Of a stretch of 64,000 nt of DNA, positions 1 through 11,797 are shown piece after piece. Position 1 is the stretch's first letter. Each line of letters opens with the position of its first letter. Made by a program: the position numbers and the translations under genes. Below the pieces are notes generated by a model. The model did no database searches. It was not told the DNA's origin and saw only the letters and a program-made list of their open reading frames with translations. The stretch covers positions 248,001 to 312,000 of the forward strand of contig RCTD01000011.1 in NCBI GenBank assembly GCA_014898415.1, written 5' to 3'. Source of the DNA: Stromatinia cepivora. Taxonomy: Eukaryota > Ascomycota > Leotiomycetes > Helotiales > Sclerotiniaceae.

Positions 1-618
1 TTCATAGCAGCCAGAGGTCCCCCTCTCTTCAAAAGCCCCAAAAAACTATTGAAATACCAATGGATAAGAGCGAAAACCCGATTATGGGATATTATCGCCA
101 CCATCACATTTAAATGGATGTCCCCCAAAACCGGCCGCATACGAAGAAAAGTGCAACTGAAGCGTGGTTCGATAGTATCTGCAGCCGGAGCGCTGTACAG
201 AGAAATGTACCAAAATTTTGCTGCTGGTGACACCGGACGCTTGCGTAGAATGTGCGCCGATGGACTCTACGAAAGCTTCGCGCAACGCATAGCTTCACGA
301 CCCCGAGGGCAAAAGGTTACATGGAACCTTGAGAAAATGAACCGCAGACCTAAGATAATGTCGACCAAAGTCGTTATGATACCCGGAGGGTCGGGCAATG
401 TGATACGACAAGCGGTGGTCAGGATCTCGAGCCGACAATTGATAACTTTGAGGGATAGTAAAGGGAAAGAATTGCCTGGAAGTAGTGAGAAAGACATTGT
501 GGAGTATGTGGTTGTGCAGAAGATTTATCGAAATTGGCAGGATAAAGAATGGCAGGTTTGGGGTACGACGACGGCTACCACGTTGAAGGATATAGAGGAT
601 TGGGAGAGGATGGCTTAG
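1..618 (+). CDS. Tim44-like domain mitochondrial protein, mL45/MBA1 type (5' partial)
   Basis: The reading frame is open from the first base of the window, so the true start lies upstream; the first ATG-like positions inside are not needed. About 205 residues are visible. The C-terminal part has the Tim44-like/mL45 layout: a helix (LYREMYQNFAAGD), a CADGLYESF-type segment, then strands ending in a W-rich edge (EWQVWGTTT). Members of this family sit at the mitochondrial inner membrane or on the large mitoribosomal subunit and help insert nascent membrane proteins. The N-terminal part that is visible is basic (KTGRIRRKVQLKRG), as expected for a ribosome-contacting protein. The gene ends at TAG 616-618 and converges with the RRM gene. 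MBA1, mL45 and a generic Tim44-like protein cannot be separated from this piece. Confidence 0.6.
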   Translation, partial: FIAARGPPLFKSPKKLLKYQWIRAKTRLWDIIATITFKWMSPKTGRIRRKVQLKRGSIVSAAGALYREMYQNFAAGDTGRLRRMCADGLYESFAQRIASRPRGQKVTWNLEKMNRRPKIMSTKVVMIPGGSGNVIRQAVVRISSRQLITLRDSKGKELPGSSEKDIVEYVVVQKIYRNWQDKEWQVWGTTTATTLKDIEDWERMA

Positions 619-2145
619 AAGCGAGGGGTGGTGATTCAGGGGCTGTACATTATGTATCTGTCTTGATGTAAGGTATCAGTGGGGGCTAGTTATTTGTATT
701 GTACATGATCCCCCCTTTTCAGAGTTCTGATCAGGAACTCTAAATATCCAATACCGCTCGAGATGAGTCAGTCTACCATTTCATGAGCAGATTTTGAGTT
801 TTTGGGGAACGTGAAAGCAACATAGAGCCAAGCATATTGCTTTCGCCGAATAAGCTATCACAAAAGAATCCAGATAATACCAAGGCAGTATATCTCTCTA
901 GCATAGCAGCGCCAACACCGGTGAGTCCAAAAAGGCCAAGCTCTAGTTTCAGGTAACAGGCGAGAGTGCTCTGATGGACTATGTTATCAAATATGTACGC
1001 TGAGTCTATATACCCCTCTCTCCCTCCCCTTGATCGTTCACCCTTCATTCATCCTCTAATAATATCTATCACGCTCTTTCTTCAGAATAAACCCCTAGCC
1101 ACCATCCATCCGTCCTATTTCTTCAGAATTATTCTTTACCCACTCTCAAACTTCCTACTACAGCTTTTCGGCTGACGCCAAATAATCACTGCCTCCCGCT
1201 TATAAAATGATTTCTCCTATTTCTACAACTCAGTTGGCACTTCATCTTCAATCTCATACTTTACAATGAACTTGCCACGGAAGCTATCATTCCATGCATC
1301 TCTTAGCTTCGCTGAGCTATGTCTTGCCAAATCTTCATGGCCTCAGCGATAGAATACCTTGTTTCTCACCTTAACTATGCCGGAGAAGTGATCGAGACAG
1401 AACGCAATTAAATACACATGCTAACTACGTTCGATATATAGAGAAGCCCACATGTACTTGGTCTGGTTACTTCTCGAATTGGCTTATAGATAAAGGGCGA
1501 CATGACAAACATGCCTAGAGAGCAACTTTGTGCAGGCAGAACCCAATATCACACTAGACGTGGCTGTATTGACATTGTATGGGTAAGCCTGTGATGTTGT
1601 ACTCACTCAGCATCTAAGTATGCTCCAGCGTCATGCTCAAAGCACTTACCCAAATCTGCTTTGCCGAGTTGTATCATCACATATCACAATATTTGGAACT
1701 ATATTCACGATGGTAATACTTTTATTCCAGTCTATCTAAGCTAAGATGCAACTGATTAGTAGTACATGGTTTGTTCAAATCGAAGAGACTCTATCCTATG
1801 TCTATCTTGTCCAAAGGAGCAAGAGAATCAATAGGGAGCCGGTCACCATATAAATGGCGGACCAGGAGCCACAATGCCCTGTCATATTTGATTGGTAGAC
1901 AATAATCCTGTACAACAGTAGATGAAGCCAAATTCCTGCGAAGATGAAGAAAGAAATACCGTAAACTCCGTGAAATCAGTAGTCGTAAACACGAAGACAC
2001 AACCTGGATAACACCAGCGTTGATTTCGTAAACCGAGAACGTAAGAAAAACATGCTGCCCAAATGTCAAGAAGAATAACAAGTACAACCATGGTGAGAAT
2101 TGCGATTGATGGTTCTGACAGAGGGGTTTGGTTGAGAGTGAAAGA
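619..2145. other. Intergenic region between two convergent genes
   Basis: About 1.5 kb of AT-rich sequence between two convergent stop codons. It should hold the two 3' UTRs. ORFs here are short, or are antisense or out-of-frame extensions of the neighbouring RRM gene. I see no gene, RNA or element in it. Confidence 0.5.
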
Positions 2146-4875
2146 TTACTCAACAACCGAAGCATGTCCACTTGGCGTAGGAGTTGCCGAACGATCATCG
2201 TGAGCCTTGTTACCAATGCCAACAGGTGAATAAGGGTAGTATGCTTGTTGAGACGAAGCCGACTGATCAGTTGCTGGGCTCTGCATACCCCAGTACGGAG
2301 CCGGTGCGTATTGTTGGTAAGGTGCATAACTGCAGAATGGTGACGGGGCAGGAGAACTACCAGTCAGATCAGTTGCCACTGCTGGGTTACGCATGCCGTA
2401 TCCGGGACTACCGGGGTAGCCTGGGTAGTATGCTGGTGCTGGCGAGTACGAGGTAGCACTGCTATAGTAATGGCCTTGACCATCAGTGAAGACGGTTGAG
2501 GGGGCTGCATAACCGTAGTAGGGGCTATACGCAGCGTAGCCATAAGGCGATGCGTAAGGTATAGGGGATATCTGAGCAGATGGAGAAGTTTGTTGCTCCA
2601 CATGTCGATCGACACGAGGAGACTGGAACGACCGAGTGGAGGTCAAGGGTTGTGATCTGGAGGGTCTGCCTCTACTACCACCATTTTCAGAATCCTTTTG
2701 AGCGACTCGTAGAGATTTTCCACCGAAAGTGAAACCATTCTATTGTGGAGTTAGGAGACCATCAGTCAAAGGAGTTAATGGAGAAGTTGTCTGGCTTACC
2801 TTTGCGTTGACAGCATTAACAACTGCCATCGGAGACTTGAACTCGACAAAAGCGAAAGCAAACTTCTCTTCTGCTATAAAGTGCCGAGTCAGCTTGGGAA
2901 CATTCAGTAAAAGGGTGGCAACCTACGCTCAAACTTAGACGCGTTCTCTCGCAGACTGATGTCTTGAATTTCGCCATAGTGCTCGAAAAGGCCTCGAATT
3001 TGTTGTTCTGAAGTACTCAATGGAAGGTTGCCAACGAAAATTGAGCGACGGTCGACATCGTATCTTGCCAAATATGCCTTGGTAGCATCAATTTCTGCTG
3101 CAGGTGGTGACTGCTGAGCAGGTGTTGCAAGGCCTGCAATGGGTTGTAGCTTGTAAAGATCATGGTTGCGGAAAGCCTGTGAACAAGTTAGCGTGAGGAC
3201 TGGGGGCGTGAAGTGTGGGACTTGAACTTACAGATTGAGCATCTTGACCTTCATCGTACATTTCGAATTGAACGATGACTCCTTCGTTGAGGTTGAGTGC
3301 AGTACGTTCTACGTGAGAAGCAGTGTAACAAAGTTCGATCTTGCCAAAGCGCTGAAGAAGGTCTCTGACTTCGCCAGGAGTGACGACTGGACCATACTTG
3401 CGCTCAATGAAAAATAGACCTGAGAAGTGTCAGTAAAAACCTCATCTCGCGGGACAATCCCTTACGATGAGCCTTGGCCTTTTCGCAGCGGCATGGGCGG
3501 CCTTTGATCAAACGACCTCTGCCTTCCTTGATAGCTCTCTCGGCATGTTCTTGCTTCTAGTAAAAGTTAGATATAGCCGGGAAAATGATATAATGGTAAC
3601 AACTCACAGTGTATTGACAAAATGCGAAAGGCATGTGCTTGCCATCACGGCGGATCTTGACGTAGACAGGACCATATTCTCGGAAGATTTGAGTCACAGC
3701 CATTTGAAGGGAGTCTTCATTCTCGGATTGGAGCAGGCTTTCAAAGTTAGTATGAATCACGATGAAAAGAGAGGAGGAAGAAAGGAAACGCCGAGGAAGA
3801 GAAGGCAAGAGACTTACTTTGCAACGAAAACACAGCAAGAGGGAGGGTAGACAGCTTGCGCATCCTCGGCCTTGACAACAGTGTAACCACTTAGTCTATT
3901 GCCTGCGCTGTCGGTGTTCTCAGAAACATGCTCTTGGACATGAAAAGAAAGCTTGCGCTGAGTGTCACCGTAGTTGGTATCAACGGTGCCGGTGGAGTTT
4001 GACTTCGACTTTGATGGTGACAATTCGGAACTGTTGCTTGAGCTTCTTGAGCGCCAAGGGCCATGAATATCTCGGTGAGAATGTCTTGGAGCCTTGGGAG
4101 TATGCTGATCATGGCTGCGGTACTTTGAACCATTCTTGCTTGGAGATTGGAATGGATCATCAACGTTGCTTTGAGAACCATTACGAACAAATGGTGGAGA
4201 GTAACTGGAAAGGTCAGAAGGCGGAAAGTAACCAAAAGAATCGTAAGTTTGGGACTTACAGGTTGGAGTTTTTGGAATCACTGGTGGTGACATTGTCTTC
4301 GACATTACTGTCATCACCGATTGCAAGACGAGCAATGTTGGTAAGAACTGCCCCTTTTAAGGAAATGTCAGCCAGGATTTGTGAATGATTTGAGCGAACA
4401 CAGAACGGGATTTGGTGGAGATGGGGGGCATCTTCAGGATGGTAAATGCAAGAGAACGCAAATTTTGAAAGGGTAGCGCATACATGATGAATACAATTCC
4501 GCGAGCCTTTCCAGCAGACACCTATTGAATGCTCTCGTGGTGGTGCGAATTGTGGTATGAAAACATGAAGGAGTAAAAGGATTATGCAGAAAGTGAAAAC
4601 AACATGATGCGGCATTGAAGGTGTTCGATGAAAAGGACACAATGTAGCAAAGAAGAGGGAAAATATTTACACATACCATCGTTGTCAGGAGTTAAAGGAA
4701 TATCAGCATCACTGGCAGCGGAGCTACCATAAGTACTGGCAGGCGATGGCTCAATCTTGGAAGAAAGTGCAGAATGCGAACCAGAATTGGTGTAACCTGA
4801 ACTGGAGGTGGATGAAATTGAGTGCATACCCAGGGCATGACCACCACCAGTTGAGGAGGGAGTAGCAGGCGACAT
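2146..4875 (-). CDS. Triple-RRM RNA-binding protein with tyrosine/proline-rich tail
   Basis: Nine exons (complement): 4677-4875, 4260-4347, 3818-4204, 3608-3737, 3466-3556, 3232-3419, 2927-3176, 2800-2873, 2146-2739; 2001 nt, 666 residues. The N-terminus (about 215 residues) is Ser-rich and disordered. RRM1 begins near residue 219 (VFVANLLQSEN) and includes GKHMPFAFCQY. RRM2 (about 300-365) contains LLQRFGKIELCY. RRM3 (about 403-480) is the most canonical, with RNP2 IFVGNLP and RNP1-like KFAFAFVEF. The last 185 residues are rich in Tyr, Ser, Pro and Gly, a low-complexity tail typical of RNP-granule proteins. All introns are GT-AG; the first is unusually long (329 bp), the others 46-80 bp. The protein should bind mRNA and act in post-transcriptional control. 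Mei2-like fungal RRM proteins are the nearest family I can suggest, but I do not name it. An in-frame ATG seven codons upstream (4896) is an alternative start. Confidence 0.85.
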
Positions 4876-5396
4876 GACGAAATGGAGCTTAAACACAGAG
4901 AAAAAAGTGTAGAAATTGTGAATTGAAAAGAGAAGTAGTATAACAAGCGTTATGCAGCTTTAACTTAACAATTGTGCTGTGTTGCGACTAACAGTGTGGG
5001 GGAAATGTAAAGAAATCGACGAAAGAAGAAAGAGGAAAGGGTAAAAGGGAGAATTGAAGAATGTCGGAAAGAAGAGGAGATTGTATGAAAAGAGTCGGGT
5101 TGAGGGGAGAAAACGGGGAGAAGGGAGGGGGGAAATAAGTGGTATGGTATCAAAAAATGTGTTTGTTTTTGAGAAGAGGAAAATATCAACAGAATCAAAT
5201 TTGATAGTTTATTTATATGATTTCCAGAAAGTGCGTTATCTTCGCCGTTTAAGCGGATCTAAGTACCTGGACAGATGGATAAAGGGCCGAATAGGTAGGT
5301 AATCAAGAGAAGAGTGAGAGGACATGACGGCGATATACTATGCTAGAGACTTTTGAAAAGGGAAGGAAGGAATCACCCACCGGGAATAAACATGAG

Positions 5397-5428
5397 TGCC
5401 TACCTTGCCTACCTTGCCTACTACCTAG
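5397..5428. repeat. Short tandem TGCCTACCT repeat
   Basis: About three imperfect copies of a 9-bp unit, read directly from the sequence, in the intergenic region upstream of the RRM gene. Confidence 0.7.
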
Positions 5429-6011
5429 AATGGGAATTACCAGATAGATACCTAGGACCCAGATTAGATGGATAAAAAGTGTTATTTCCCTTCTCAGACT
5501 GATCGAACATTGATCAAACACTAGTAGGTACCTACCTACTTCTTGACCTTGACTTAACCCCATGGTAATAATATATATCATAGTAGCTTGACCTGTTTGT
5601 AGAGAAGAAATCCCTACCTTACTAGCTACGTTCTTTCCTTTCTCAGACGGACCAATGATTACCTAGACTGAGACTGTTTGAAATTCAACCCCATACATTA
5701 CTAATATTGATGATTTCCAAGTTTATGACAGCTCGAGGTTCCTCGCTGAAAAGTACCCAGTAGTCCCTTTCAAAGATGGTGAACAATTTCGCCGAGGAGA
5801 AGCACCGGGATCAGGATCGGGATTGGGATTGGTACTGGCATCGGTAACAATGAAATTCCCCAACTCTACTGCTTGGAGCAGGTACATACTTAGTACTGTA
5901 TACCTAGCAGTATTTGATGTATGAAATCACCCAAGTCCCTGAAGATAATTTGGATGATGGTGACCCAAGCAAGAGAGACTCGATGGTGAACCGAGTACTC
6001 AACTACCGTAA

Positions 6012-6053
6012 CTACCTACCTACCTACCTCCCTACCTATCTACCTACCTACCT
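6012..6053. repeat. (CTAC)n microsatellite
   Basis: About ten imperfect CTAC units interrupted by CTCC and TATC. Similar GGTA/CTAC tracts recur at 5397, 28342 and 40376, so this is a general feature of the intergenic DNA here. Confidence 0.8.
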
Positions 6054-6419
6054 TAGGCAAATCGAGGATTGGGTCTAATAGATAGAATGCCAATTATGAA
6101 ATTTCCTGCAGAAGAATGATACCTTGAACATTCTTAAAAGAAACTTTTATCTATTATCTACAAGGTACTTACTTGATAGATATTGATTGTTGAAATATGT
6201 TTGCCATTGGAAACTTTTGACTACTGCATGCTTCCTTCCAATACTTGTCATTTTCTCATTCAAGAGATCACAACAGAATACCTAACTAGGTAGTATAGGT
6301 AGTTGCAATGTTTGCATCAAGGTCAGTATAAGATTACTTACAGAGGTCACACCGTTCAAGAGTATCTTGGGGGATATACCTCATTGCTTCATTGCTTTCT
6401 ATTTATTCATATGATACGC

Positions 6420-7404
6420 TCATTTAGTCTCGCCTTCCTTCAGGGCGTCTTCCCATTTTCTGCCGGTCAATTTCTCGAATGCCTCTCGGTACTTTTCAGC
6501 CGTTTGTGACATAATCTCCTCTGGCATTGCAACTCCTTGTTTGCCTTTAAGCCCCTCTTTCGTCAACCAATTTCTCAAGAACTGTTTATCATAACTTTCT
6601 TGTTCCTTTCCGACCTCGTATTTGGATGCAGGCCAGAATCTACTCGAATCTGGTGTTAAAACCTCATCTACGAGAACCACTTCGTCGGTTTCTTCGTCCA
6701 ATCCAAACTCGAATTTGGTATCCGCAATGATAATGCCTCGTTCTGCAGCATAATCTCGAGCAGTAGTGTATAGCTTGATTGCCAAATCTTCGATGCGCTG
6801 CGCGTACTTCTCGCCTACAATCTCGGCTGCTTTTGAAGGATGAATATTCTCGTCATTCTCGCCAGCTTCAGCCTTGGTGGAAGGTGTATAAATAGCTCCT
6901 TGGGGAAAGGCTTGAGAGTTTTGCAGACCTGCGGGAATTTGGATGCCATGGACAGTAGATGACTTTTGATATTCCTTCCAGGCGGAACCAGTTATGTAAC
7001 CTCGTACGATGGCTTCGATAGGGAAGATCTTGAGTTTGCGGACTTGCATAGATCGGTTTCGAAGAAGTGAGTACTGGGATGAGGAGATGGAGGAGGGAAG
7101 GGAGAGAGTAAGGAAGTGAGTTTTGAGATCGGGGATTAGAGTAGTGAGGACCTCAAACCAATGTGCGGAAAGGAGAGTGAGAAGAGCGCCTTTGGAGGGG
7201 ATGCCCTATGCATATTATGAGCTATGATCGAATGGTAGAAGAGGGAAGGAATACATTTTCCATAATCACGTCATAAGCTGAAATGCGATCTGATGCGACG
7301 AACAGGAGCGTCTTCTTATCAATCTCATAGAGATTTCGAACTTTCCCTTCTGCGATTTTTGGGAGACCATCAAGGGTCAATGTGGTAAGGGCTGATTCTG
7401 TCAT
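6420..7404 (-). CDS. ADE1: Phosphoribosylaminoimidazole-succinocarboxamide (SAICAR) synthase
   Basis: Two exons (complement 7255-7404 and 6420-7205) around a 49-bp intron; 936 nt, 311 residues, the normal length for fungal Ade1. The enzyme joins CAIR and aspartate using ATP to give SAICAR in cytosolic purine synthesis. Clear family motifs are the N-terminal nucleotide-binding GKVRNLYEI, the SDRISAYD segment, GYITGSAWKEY, DTKFEFGLD and DEVLTPDSSRFWP. The intron falls between ...YDVIMEN and GIPSKG, exactly in phase. The stop codon is the reverse complement of TCA at 6420-6422. It shares a 396-bp divergent promoter region with the CIA30-type gene. Confidence 0.96.
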
Positions 7405-7800
7405 TGTGGTATGATGTACTAGGACTTTTATGTAAAGATCAAGTAGTGTCCAGGGTCAAGACTAGTACATTCAATTTTATTAAATTTACCCCGAAGTTTT
7501 CCCGGGTACAGCATGTGGATAACTCGGAGATGGATTAACCATAAGTCCTTGAGGCGGCCGATCATCCGAAGATTCATTGAATTAACTAGGTACCTAATAA
7601 GAGGAGGAGAGGGGGAGCTCTGGAGCAAATATCAAAGCTTTATTAAGGTCCAAGTCCAGATTCACATCAATACACTACTCAATTTACATTGACTCTAAGT
7701 ATCCAATATCAATACCACTGCTTCATCTAGGAAATTTCGAGTACCAATAATAATTCTACACTGTATTAATTACACCTAACACTATTGAAAGCCCTTCATC
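7405..7800. promoter_or_regulatory. Divergent promoter region ADE1 / CIA30-type gene
   Basis: 396 bp between two divergent start codons, so it must hold both promoters. No individual element was recognised with confidence. A minus-strand ORF of 66 codons within it has no recognisable content. Confidence 0.5.
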
Positions 7801-8671
7801 ATGAGGGTCACTCCTCCTCTTTCTAAGGGCTTTTTTGGCCGAAGCGTAGATGAGTTCAAACGGTTATCAATGAGTGGTAAGTTTTCCAAACACCTAGCTA
7901 AAGTTTCAAATACCGACAAGCTTACTTTCTCCAGCACTCACCGCAGAAGGCACAAGAAGAGCAACATCTCCATTGCATCTTGCAAATTTCCACAATCCCG
8001 AATCCATAAAAACCTGTAAAGTCTTCTCGGACGCTGATACGGGAGGCTTTTCACGAGTACATTTCGATTGGATACCTCCCTCCGAGAATCCCAATCTTAC
8101 CCCTTCCGAGAACAAGAATGGACACGTCAAATTCCATGGAAACATATCGATAGACTTGCCGCCGAACAGACCACAAATACAGCGAAGTGGATATGCGGCT
8201 TGGAGGACTCTTGATCAACCATCGACAATATTTGGAAAATCACTATGGAACATAGATGCGTATGCATTGCTTGCCCTGCGCATTAAAAGTGACGGGAGGA
8301 AGTACTTTGTGAACATACAAACGGAATCAATCGTACCTACGGATATACACCAACATCGATTATATGCGCGAAGACCTGGAGAGTGGGAAACGGTATTGAT
8401 TAAGTGGAATGAGTTTGTGCGGACGAACCATGGTGTTGTCGTAGAACCACAAGGCGAAATATTGAGGCAGAAGGTACGGACGGTAGGGATAGGATTAATT
8501 GATCGAGTTCCTGGTGATTTTCAGCTTTGTGTGGAAAGAATATGGGCCACAAATGGATTGAGTGAGGCGGACCTAGAAGAAGATGGCAGAAAGGAAGAGG
8601 GGCAACTGAAGAGCAAACATGGCGCGAATATCAGATGGGGTGAGGAGAAAGCCGGCAAGCCTCCTTCATAA
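7801..8671 (+). CDS. CIA30-family complex I intermediate-associated protein
   Basis: Two exons, 7801-7876 and 7935-8671, joined across a 58-bp GT-AG intron; 270 residues. The fold is the CIA30/NDUFAF1 beta-sandwich. Visible conserved parts are the FSDADTGGFSR strand near the start of the domain, the GKSLWNIDAYALLALRIK block, RLYARRPGEWETVLIKW, and the late GIGLIDRVPGDFQLCVERI strand. In Neurospora CIA30 helps assemble mitochondrial complex I. The short protein lacks extra domains, and some small fungal members of this family are not proven complex I factors. The N-terminus is basic and hydroxylated, compatible with mitochondrial import. The start ATG at 7801 gives a spliced frame that matches the downstream one. 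Confidence 0.85.
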
Positions 8672-9151
8672 TGATAATGAAAACTATAAATTTACTTGGA
8701 GAGGAGATTGATCTGGCTCATCATGCCTCACAATACCGAAGCTGGAGGCTGGAGCTTCTGCTGCATCTGCCAATGATATCTACATAATGCCTTTGCTTTG
8801 TGCGTGTAATAACTTTACCCAAGTGTTCACTGATACCCCCAATTACCTTCTAAATCCCAAACCCACGAATATAAGATTCACGTAGCAATATACCTACGAA
8901 AGTTGTGCCATCTAAATATCATTCGCAATATTTACTTTAAAATACCCCGCAATATCCTGCGGCAACCGCGTTCGACGCGTCTTCTCTCCTTCCTTCAGGT
9001 CTTAAGGTGTATCAACCACGACGGGTTCCTCCAATTCAGATCTCGATTTTCTTCAGGTTCTTCTTCAAGCGATAATTTCCTGCTTCTAGTGGGATGTAAC
9101 TATAAAGATTGGACCTTCAGTGTGCGACGTAGCCAGCGGAATATTTTGGCC
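8672..9151. promoter_or_regulatory. Intergenic region upstream of APC5
   Basis: 480 bp between the CIA30-type stop and the APC5 start. An in-frame extension of APC5 upstream of 9152 exists but starts at a non-ATG codon and is not conserved-looking, so I treat it as 5' leader. Confidence 0.4.
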
Positions 9152-11573
9152 ATGACCCGTTATTTGACACCCTCCAAAATTGGGTTGCTCGTACTCATCG
9201 AGCTATACACCGATGGGATTGTTTCTACATCATCCACAATATCTATACTATCTTTCATCCTTGCACAATTGCTACCATCAAGCTCGGTCAAGCAATCAGG
9301 GAAAGCCCCCGCAACTCCACAATATCCAGTCCTAGATCTGGGAACCTTCGAAGCTCTGCTTAAACAACACAATGCTGCTTCTGGACATCCAGGAAGGTCC
9401 TTATGGGACCACTTTCTTGCAAAGCTCTGGAAAATCGACAGTCTAGATGCCTTACATGAATTCTTCGCGAGGCTGAACAATCTTCTTGCCAAATCCCGGG
9501 AGGATATTAAGAAGGATGGTGAAATGGGCATTCCCCCACCTTCAGGGGATATGATACTACTATCTCGCATCTCGCCGTTCGGGAGCTTTTTGCGAAAAGC
9601 TAAGATCGAGTTTGAACGACTAAAGTTCGGTGATGTGCTACAACTTTGGACGACCTTCATGAAATGGAGGCAACAGTCAAAGGCATACTGGGCTAGGAGA
9701 GGCCGTGCAGTTGGAAACTGGGCCGGGGATAAAGTTTTAGCAGAAGGAGAGGAGGAATGGGGGTTTGATGAAACCGAAACTCTGGCCCATATAGCTTACG
9801 GTGGTTTGGACGGGGAGGACGCTTCTGGATCGATTAGTACTGATGATCTGGAAAAGCTCCTCGAATTTCACGTGGAACAGATGCAGAGTAAGTTTTTGGG
9901 ACCTATGGCTTGGGCGTTTCTAACCTTGTCAGAACTGGGTACGAGGATGCCAATTGAGGTAAAGTCTAAGCTCAAATCCCTCCTGGACGACAGTATCATA
10001 ACGCCCAGTTTGTCTCACTACTTGACGTTAGTACATTATACCCACGTTGCTTGTCATAAACTAATGAGCAATCAGCTTCCTGGATGCCTGGAGATCCGGC
10101 GACTACCCTTCATCCTTCGATAGTCTTCATCGATACTTTGACTACACGATGCAAAACCGAGACCGATTGTTCTATCAATATGCCCTCATGAACCTCGCTG
10201 TTCTTCAAGCTGATTTTGAATGCTACGACGAGGCGGTGGCTGCCATGCTAGAGACTGTCTCTACCGCAAGAGAGAACAAGGACATGGCATGTCTGAATTT
10301 TGCTTTAAACTGGTTATATCATTTCGGGAAGTCACATCCAAACATCATTGAAAGCTCCGGCTCAACGAGTATGCTTGGCGTTGAGAAAGAAGGTCTTGCA
10401 TTCCTACGGATAAAAGCCAAAGAGACTGGTATGTGGACACTCTGGAGCTCTTCACTGCTCAGCGAGGCAAAGTTGACACTGTCAAATGGGGAGAGTGTGG
10501 CGAGTGCTTTTGAGGGGATACTTAAGAGCTCTCACCTAGTGACGGAAAAAGGTATGAAGAGCATGATGGGACCACAAACCGCCATGCAATCTTCTTTATG
10601 GGGTCGCTTGGGGCTGGTTTGTCTCTCCAAGCAGTATAGTGAGATATTTCTCCGATGCCATGCTAGGCACGGCCTATTTGATGACACACTGAGGTTTACC
10701 TGCCGGATAGCACACTATCTGATGGAACGTGGTTCCTATGAACAAGCTGCAGAGAAGCTAGAGGGTTTGGATTCCAACTCTCTGCGCTCATGGAAAGCTA
10801 ACCAGTACTGGCTAAGATATCGTGGGATACTACGGCTTCAGAATGACCTACATACCAATAATTTAGAGGGAGCTGACCACATTCTGGCTCAGCTGCTTCA
10901 ATGTGACGGTCTTGAAGCGGACTCAGATCTTTCCTTTGAGATCAATACCCTTCATGTCGACTACCTCATTCGTCGAGCAGACTTTGGCGCTGCACTGTCG
11001 AAATTGGAGCAGCTTGCCTCTTCGCTAAAAGAACAAGGAGAAGATATTAACTTGCGAGTCAAGATACTGACGATGAAAGCTCTTTTACAAAGTAGGACGG
11101 GTCGCCCAGAGAAAGGCTTTTCTGTAGCGGTTCGTGCAGCAAGTATAGCATGGCGAGCACGCTTGATGCCAGCGCTCTGGGCTGCCATGGGAGCCGTGGC
11201 AAATATTCTGGTTGCACTGTCTGAGTTTCAAGCTGCCTGTCAAATCGTCATTGCTATTATTCCTAGGGCCTTGGAATGCGAAAATTGCACACTTAGCGCC
11301 CAGCTCTATTCTTGCCTCGCAGACTCATTCATGGGATTGGCAGGCCAAGCAGCAGCAGGTGATCCAAAAAGAACCGAGAACCTAACAAAATCCTTGGACT
11401 TCCTTGATAGAGCTTTCAAGGAGTTCTGTGCCATCAGGGATATCAATGGGCAATGTGAGGCGCGAGCTAAAAAGGCGATGGTGATGATGGCTGTTGGTGA
11501 CAAGACTCTGGCAAATGATTATGCTTCTTCTTTCTTAGACCTTGAGCAGCAGAGAGCTGCGGTGCGCCTTTAA
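9152..11573 (+). CDS. APC5: Anaphase-promoting complex subunit 5
   Basis: Three exons: 9152-9887, 9933-10026, 10076-11573; 2328 nt, 775 residues. Apc5 is a TPR scaffold subunit of the APC/C ubiquitin ligase that drives mitotic exit. The N-terminus MTRYLTPSKIGLLVLIELY is the typical fungal Apc5 start, which is why I chose 9152 over the longer ORF. The conserved Apc5 core lies around residues 270-330 (RYFDYTMQNRD, YALMNLAVLQADF, YDEAVAAM), followed by helical repeats to the end. Intron 1 is 45 bp with no in-frame stop, but GTAAGT, CTAAC and TTGTCAG are all present and splicing keeps frame. Intron 2 is 49 bp. APC5 next to COX13 and APN2 is a known flank of the MAT locus in filamentous ascomycetes. 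Confidence 0.92.
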
Positions 11574-11797
11574 TGTATATGTTTGGGTTCATACTCAGAG
11601 AGTCAAGTATGGGCCGGTGGGAGCCTGGTGTAAGAAAAGTCATAATGCAAATGATGGGAAGTGTTGTTATGGTAGAAAAAAACTAGACTACATCTAATGA
11701 ATGCCATTCTATGTGCAACCTCACTTCTTCCCCAACATTCCCTCCATCGTCCAATGAAGTACCATTGCAAGCACCATTTCCATACTGGTCAGTGTAT

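Larger units (their letters stand above)
4876..6419. other. Intergenic region, promoter/5' UTR of the RRM gene, with CTAC-type repeats
   Basis: About 1.5 kb between the start of the RRM gene and the stop of ADE1, both on the minus strand. The part near 4900-5300 is purine-rich on the plus strand, so the RRM transcript leader would be pyrimidine-rich. Beyond that are CTAC/TGCCTACCT repeats and no convincing ORF. Confidence 0.45.

Noticed and set aside
1791..2327. Minus-strand ORF of 178 codons overlapping the end of the RRM gene
   Set aside because: It reads a different frame of the RRM gene's last exon and 3' flank; the spliced RRM frame explains the coding signal.
3467..3850. Plus-strand ORF of 127 codons
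   Set aside because: Antisense to RRM exons whose frame and splice sites fit a three-RRM protein.
6012..6053. CTAC tracts considered as telomere-like repeats
   Set aside because: The unit is CTAC, not the fungal telomere CCCTAA, and the tracts are short and internal.
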